Assembly (NCBI GenBank): GCA_039654915.1 | Contig: CM077593.1 | Span: 118,289,413-118,353,412 of the forward strand | Reading direction: 5' to 3' | Length of the DNA: 64,000 nucleotides | Source: Aquilaria yunnanensis | Taxonomy: Eukaryota > Streptophyta > Magnoliopsida > Malvales > Thymelaeaceae | In this document: positions 58,713 to 64,000 of the stretch, one piece after another | How positions within the stretch are numbered: the first letter of the stretch is position 1 | How the letters are laid out: every line of letters begins with the position of its first letter | Made by a program: the position numbers and the translations under genes | The notes under the pieces: model-generated | The model's database searches: none | Told to the model about the DNA's origin: nothing | The model's input: the letters and a program-made list of their open reading frames with translations, nothing else

Positions 58713-61700
58713 ATGAGGCTTATCATATCAACGTTTGCTGGAGTAGTTCTTGGATTCCTTGTAGGAGCATCTTTCCCAACATTGTCATCGAAGGTATCAT
58801 CTTTTGTTCCATTTAGAGTGTTATATGTTTGTGTGCATCTTATAAGTTTTTGTAACCTTGTTGACTCTAGATTTTCATTTGATCTAACTAATGGAGCTTC
58901 GATCTTTGATATTTGCAGCTTAATTTGACAACTGGACTTTTTGCTTCACCTGATCTCTTTTATTCTTTCGATAGAAGCCCCTCCACCATGGCCCAGAAAC
59001 ATCCAATTGGTACCCCTGCTCCATCTCCTCCATCTCCTCCATCTCTTGGTGGTACTAATACATCTAAGGTATGCCTCATCAATTGTTTTTTAGAATTTAT
59101 GCTTCCAATTTTTCTTATTGACTAGCTGTTTAACTCCTCAATGACTAAAACACATTTCTAAGATCACGTTCCTGGATTGCTTGTTGCTATTAAAGCTGTA
59201 ACTTTGGATATTCAAATTTACTGTAATGTCCCGAGATGCAGCTGACATGGATATGGAACTTCCCTGAATCTTATAGCATTTGAAACTTTATTTGCTTCTC
59301 AAATCCTAAATGAAAATAGATGCCTTATGCTTTTTTTTTTAATGAAATCGTATGCTGAACTTTTGTAGTATGACGGTTTTATTTATATTTTTTAGCATAA
59401 ACATCAAACATTTTTAGTTTTTAAACTCTTTGGTTGGTGTGGGGCATGGAGGAATTTTGTTTTCAGGGAACGCACATATTTCTTGAATTTGATGTTCTGA
59501 TGAGATTATGCCAATTCTTTTTAACAAAAAATCAAACAACATCCTCTTGCTTAGTTCATCTTAATTTTGGGGAAAATGTGGTTTGGCAAGCAGTGATGAA
59601 TGCTGCACAGTTGGGGTGAGAACATATTACTGTATCTTCGTGTATAAATGCTTGTCAAGAAGCTTGAGGGAAGAAAATTAGTGAAAAATCAGGCGCTGGG
59701 TTATGAACTTCTTTTTATATGATATTTTGTTTGAATGTCTTACCTTTTTCTGGAAACTTGGACTCTGAATTTTATCTGAACCGTAGAATATTATTAGTTA
59801 TATTTTGGCAGTTTCTTGGTGCCTAAAATTAGATGCAAATCATGCAATGGTCTCAGGTGTATTGACTTATGCTGAACAGCTGCTTCTGAGATAAGAGAAC
59901 AAAAATGCTCTGCAATCATGGATGCTAAAACTCATTCCTACTTATCTTACGAGTTATTTTTTCTCATATCATTCTCATTGTTAATATTGGACTTTGAGTG
60001 CAATATGCCTTCCCTGCATCAAAGTATTCATGTTGAAACTTGACTGCTGGTTTTCTGTGAGAACGACAGAATGACTTTGTGTTGGCTTCTGCAGTTGAAT
60101 GTTTGTCTACCAATGAAGATGCACTAAGCCATAACATGCAAACTCTTGTGCTGTCTTGTTTCATGTGCAGATCTGGGTTGCTTCGAGTCCTCGAGGTGCA
60201 GAAAGGTTACCACCAGGTATCGTTAGAGCTGAGTCAGACTTATACCCACGCAGATTGTGGGGAAACCCTGATGAGGTGCTTATTTTTCTTTTCCTTAAAA
60301 CCAATATTGTGATCCAGTACAGCCTGAAGTCTAGACTGTACAATCTAAGTTAACTCAATGGAAAGTTACTGATGCAGCTGACCCATTAAGAATTTTAGAT
60401 AAATTTCATATGTGTATTTTAATGGTTCTCAGTCTGTGTTTTATGTTTACGATTTTGTATTAGGTTTCTTGTGAACAGATAATTTGAAGATGTCATAAAA
60501 GCACTATGAAGGTGATGGTGGCTGAGGTTTACCTCACCGCTTGTTTGAATTCTTCCTTAATGCGTGATTAGTTTCTCTGGTAAAATAACCATGTTTAGGC
60601 ATCTTAAAGTGCCAGAAAAAATCATTTATGTGAGAGATAAACTATGGTCTATCAACTCTGATCTAATAATATTCTGATCCCAGTTGCCCAAAGGGAAAGA
60701 GTTTGTATCCATCTATTCTTTGAAGTGAGAAAAGAAGTCTGCCTTCAAATGCTCTTTTATTCCGTTTCTGTCCAACCGTCAAAAAAAGAGAACTGAATCT
60801 GCAGCAGAGCTCTCCTTTTATTCCTGTATGGACAAAGATGCAACCAAGCCCATAATTCTCCTTTGACACTGCCACTAACCTCACAACATTTTCTAGTGAA
60901 ATAAAAAGAAAGGTTTCTTTGATCCATGGGCAAAGGTGATGACTTTAACTTTTTCAACAGCACCCTAGCACAGGAAACTTCTATTTTCCGGCCTCAATAC
61001 CCCTTTCTCCACCAATAGTTAAAGTTCTTTCCCACACCAGGTCCCATTCAAAGAACTTGACCTTTCGAGGAGCCTTTTCTCTTCCAAATTGCTGTCCATG
61101 GAAAACCTGCCTTCCCTTGTATACCATCTATGGAGCTAAGATGGTCAGAAAACAGCTTCACAAAGTAACTCTCTGAGTGGACAATGAGTACACAATTTTG
61201 CTCAAGTTGTTTGGATTTACCATGACCGTAAGGGAACTTTAGAAAAATGAGATATCTGATTTACATCCCGCTCATTCTCCTTAAGTGCACCTTCTGAACA
61301 ATTTCCTCACCTATTTATTGCATGATGGTGATATTAAATAACAAAAGAGGGGGGAAGGATGAGAGGAAGCAAAGTAAAACAAGTATAAGAAGAAGACAAA
61401 TAAATTTGGAACTGTGGCCTTATGTCTTACTCTGAGTGGGCCGAAGTAGTTTTTCTAAAGATAATTAGGCCAAATAGATGATTGTTTCGGAGGTAAGAAA
61501 GATGCAAATGTAAATAAGATTTTGCATTAGGAAAGTCCAGCCCTCCAAGTTAAGTCTGTTGTAACTTACAATTCCATGATTTCACATCTCTTATGAATTT
61601 TATGTAGTGGTGCTCGGTGCTCTTATGTTAAGATGGTTCAGTTTCTCATTGAGTTCTCTTTACAGGACTTACCAAGCAGGCCAAAGTATCTTGTGACATT

Positions 61701-63909
61701 CACTGTTGGTTATGATCAAAGAAACAATATTGATGCTGCAGTGAAAAAGGTCATCTCTGTGTGTGTGTGTTAAATCCTATTGCATGAATGCTATGTGGCT
61801 ATGTTGCTTTCTTCAGCCTGGGTTGGGCTCTGATGTTATTTTGACATTTGCCCTTCCCTGGAATCTGTTATGTTTTTACATTTATTCTCCACCTCCCAAA
61901 TACTCCATTTTTGGTTTTGTTGTTAAATAATAGTAAGTTAAATGTGTTTCAACAGTTCTCTGGGAATTTCACAATCCTTCTCTTTCACTATGACGGCCGA
62001 ACTACTGAATGGGACCAGTTTGAGTGGTCAAGGCAAGCAATTCATGTTAGTGCACGTAAGCAGAGCAAATGGTCAGTACCAGCATTTATGCTCTTGACCA
62101 CAAACTAATGAACATTAAATTGACAATAAACTAATTTCTGTATTTGCCTTTTTTCAAAGACATGTCTAAGTCTTGTTGATGGGCTTTTAATTTTTAGCCT
62201 TTCATTGTTTAACATTGTTTCAGGTGGTATGCCAAAAGGTTCTTGCATCCTGACATTGTAGCCTCATATGACTATATATTTATCTGGGATGAAGACTTGG
62301 GTGTTGAACATTTTAATGCGGAAGAGTGAGTATGGATTAAATCTTCAATATTTAAGTTATGTCCATTTTGCTTGCTTGCTCCTTTGAGCTCAATGTTTTC
62401 ACTTTATTTGTTTATTCCAGATACGTGAGATTAGTGAAGAAGTATGGCTTGGAGATTTCACAGCCTGGTTTGGAACCTGACAATGGTTTAACATGGCAAA
62501 TGACGAAGCGAAGAGGTGACCGTGAAGTTCACAAGTAAGAATCTTTACTTTACTCTAAGGAGATATTTCGTTCAAAGATTCTCAAAATCTTTTGGAAGAT
62601 TGATTATAGGAAAATAACATCCATGTACTTGCACATGTTTGGTTGAGGTATTTTGCATCCTTCTTTAAACTTTGAGTACATACTACACGGTGACCAAAAT
62701 GTAAAGTTTTAAACTTTAGTGATGTGTTTGTAAATTTTACAAAAGTTTAGGGACTAAATTTCTAATTTTATAGAATTAGTTTGTAAATTTTTTTAAAAAG
62801 TTTGGGGACAAAAAATGTAATTTTCACGGCTCTTTTGTTAATTTTTGAACGTTTTGGGACCAAATTGTAAATATCTAAAAGTTTGGGGGGGTATGTTGTG
62901 ATTTTCCCAAGAATAATTACTTTGTGGATTCTAACTTGATATTGCTTTAGGAGAATGAATCTTAGGCAATTTTGAAGGCTAAGAAACCTTTGGATTGTTA
63001 GAATCATGAATAATTGCTTTCCAAATATAACCAAACAAAGGATCCTTGGGTGGTGTTTTGATGTGGTAATTTTTCTCATTTTTCTTTTTCAAATTTTCTT
63101 TGCTAAAAGTTTGAGCGCATAACTTGTTTTAAGGATGTGAAAATCTTGTTTTCTAAATCTTGGAAAACTCAACGTTATAAAATAGAAAACCTTGTAGATG
63201 TTTTTCTTTTTAACACATGAGTTTTCCTAAGTTAGAAACAGGGTTTTCCTAAGTTAGAAACAAGGTTTTCCACATCCTTAAAATATGTTATGTATTCAAA
63301 ATTTTATCAAAGAAAATTTAGAAAAGAAAAATGGGAAAATTTTCCACAACTGAAAACTACCTTAGGATTTTAACATTCCTGTCAATCTGGATTGTAAAAT
63401 TTAATCCAAGAACAAAACAACCCCCAAGAGACATGTATTTATCTCATAATCACTGGTGTCATTGTATCATATTGGACCTTAGTTGTTAGTTCCAACTATT
63501 CTGTGATTAGTGTCATGGTGTTCATTATGTTCATAATTGTTAAAAGTCATAATCGCACTATGGATGCATGCAAAAGAACGAAGTGAGGTTGTAGTCTGTA
63601 GTCTGTACCCCTTTCTGGCACTACCCTCTCATGTGGAGATTATAAGACGAAATTTGAAAACTGTTGGCTTGCAGCTTTCTCCGTTTTCATGTAGTGTCTT
63701 GAGGGGGCAGTGAATAAAGATCATTGCTGTAGTCATGTTCATTGCTGTAGTCATGTTCATTTTTTGTGAAATCAACATGTGTAACACAATGTTTATATCA
63801 TCATAACTGAGTAGGAGGTATTGACTATACTTTTCCATGAATTTTTAATCAGAGATACTGAGGAGAAACCAGGCTGGTGCTCTCACCCACATCTGCCTCC
63901 CTGTGCAGC
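58713..63909 (+). CDS. DUF707 family membrane protein, 5' part (runs off the window)
   Basis: Eight coding exons are visible: 58713-58793, 58919-59068, 60171-60275, 61666-61749, 61956-62071, 62224-62325, 62421-62534 and 63853-63909. All have consistent GT-AG phases and give about 269 residues. A donor at 63910 shows that more follows outside. The N-terminus has one hydrophobic helix (about 3-22), suggesting a type II Golgi or ER membrane protein. A Pro/Ser-rich stem follows (about 60-77), then the domain: IWVASSPRGAERLPPGIV, PKYLVTFTVGYDQRNNID, FTILLFHYDGRTTEWDQFEWS and YDYIFIWDEDLGVEHF. The WDEDL at about 200-204 resembles the DxD-like metal sites of glycosyltransferases, but the family function is not established. 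Databases often call it 'lysine ketoglutarate reductase trans-splicing related', which says nothing about activity. Confidence 0.9.
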
Positions 63910-64000
63910 GTATGTAAAGCTCTGAATTGGTTGTTTTGTTGGAGACTCTTTTCTTTGTCCATTTCCTGTGGTAGTTGCAAGTAATAAGTTTTTCATGTTT

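Overview
The window is nuclear DNA of a flowering plant, probably a eudicot tree or other rosid. Genes have GT-AG introns and plant-only protein families, intergenic DNA is very AT-rich, and most of the space between genes is class II transposon debris (CACTA, hAT, Mutator-like, Stowaway-like, Helitron). I recognised no LTR-retrotransposon, tRNA, rRNA or CRISPR array.

Layout. 1-4.3 kb: the 3' part of a decayed autonomous CACTA element. 4.3-8.6 kb: AT-rich repeats, a probable Helitron terminus, and an 884-bp element with long terminal inverted repeats (TIRs) ending 104 bp before the next start codon. 8.7-20 kb: a gene island with hypoxanthine-guanine phosphoribosyltransferase (HGPT, +), a small unknown membrane-anchored protein (-), a small probably mitochondrial 'embryogenesis-like' protein (+), and an LRR receptor kinase of the RGI5/At1g34110 type (-). 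20-43 kb: a transposon nest. It holds a complete non-autonomous CACTA with a TTG target duplication, a decayed En/Spm-type transposase gene interrupted by a palindrome-ended element, a 312-bp hAT-type MITE, and a hAT element with a perfect 8-bp target duplication and a dead transposase. 43.4-47.4 kb: an eight-exon S1-domain chloroplast RNA-binding protein gene (PDE338/RLSB type, -). 47.5-57.3 kb: more repeats, including a 2.2-kb Mutator-like element and a second copy of the palindrome-ended repeat carrying a nested hAT-type element. 57.3-64 kb: a DUF707 gene (+) running off the right edge.

The host genes do not form a pathway. From memory, HGPT, the two small proteins and the S1 protein match the Arabidopsis run At1g71750-At1g71740-At1g71730-At1g71720, so the window looks like an ancestral gene block expanded by transposons, with the receptor kinase lying inside it. 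I found no clearly new molecular system. The least familiar item is the repeat family at 31.5-33.3 kb and 54.8-57.2 kb, which combines a 16-bp palindrome near its ends, gene-like CT-rich segments and an internal AAAAGTGTCTGA array.
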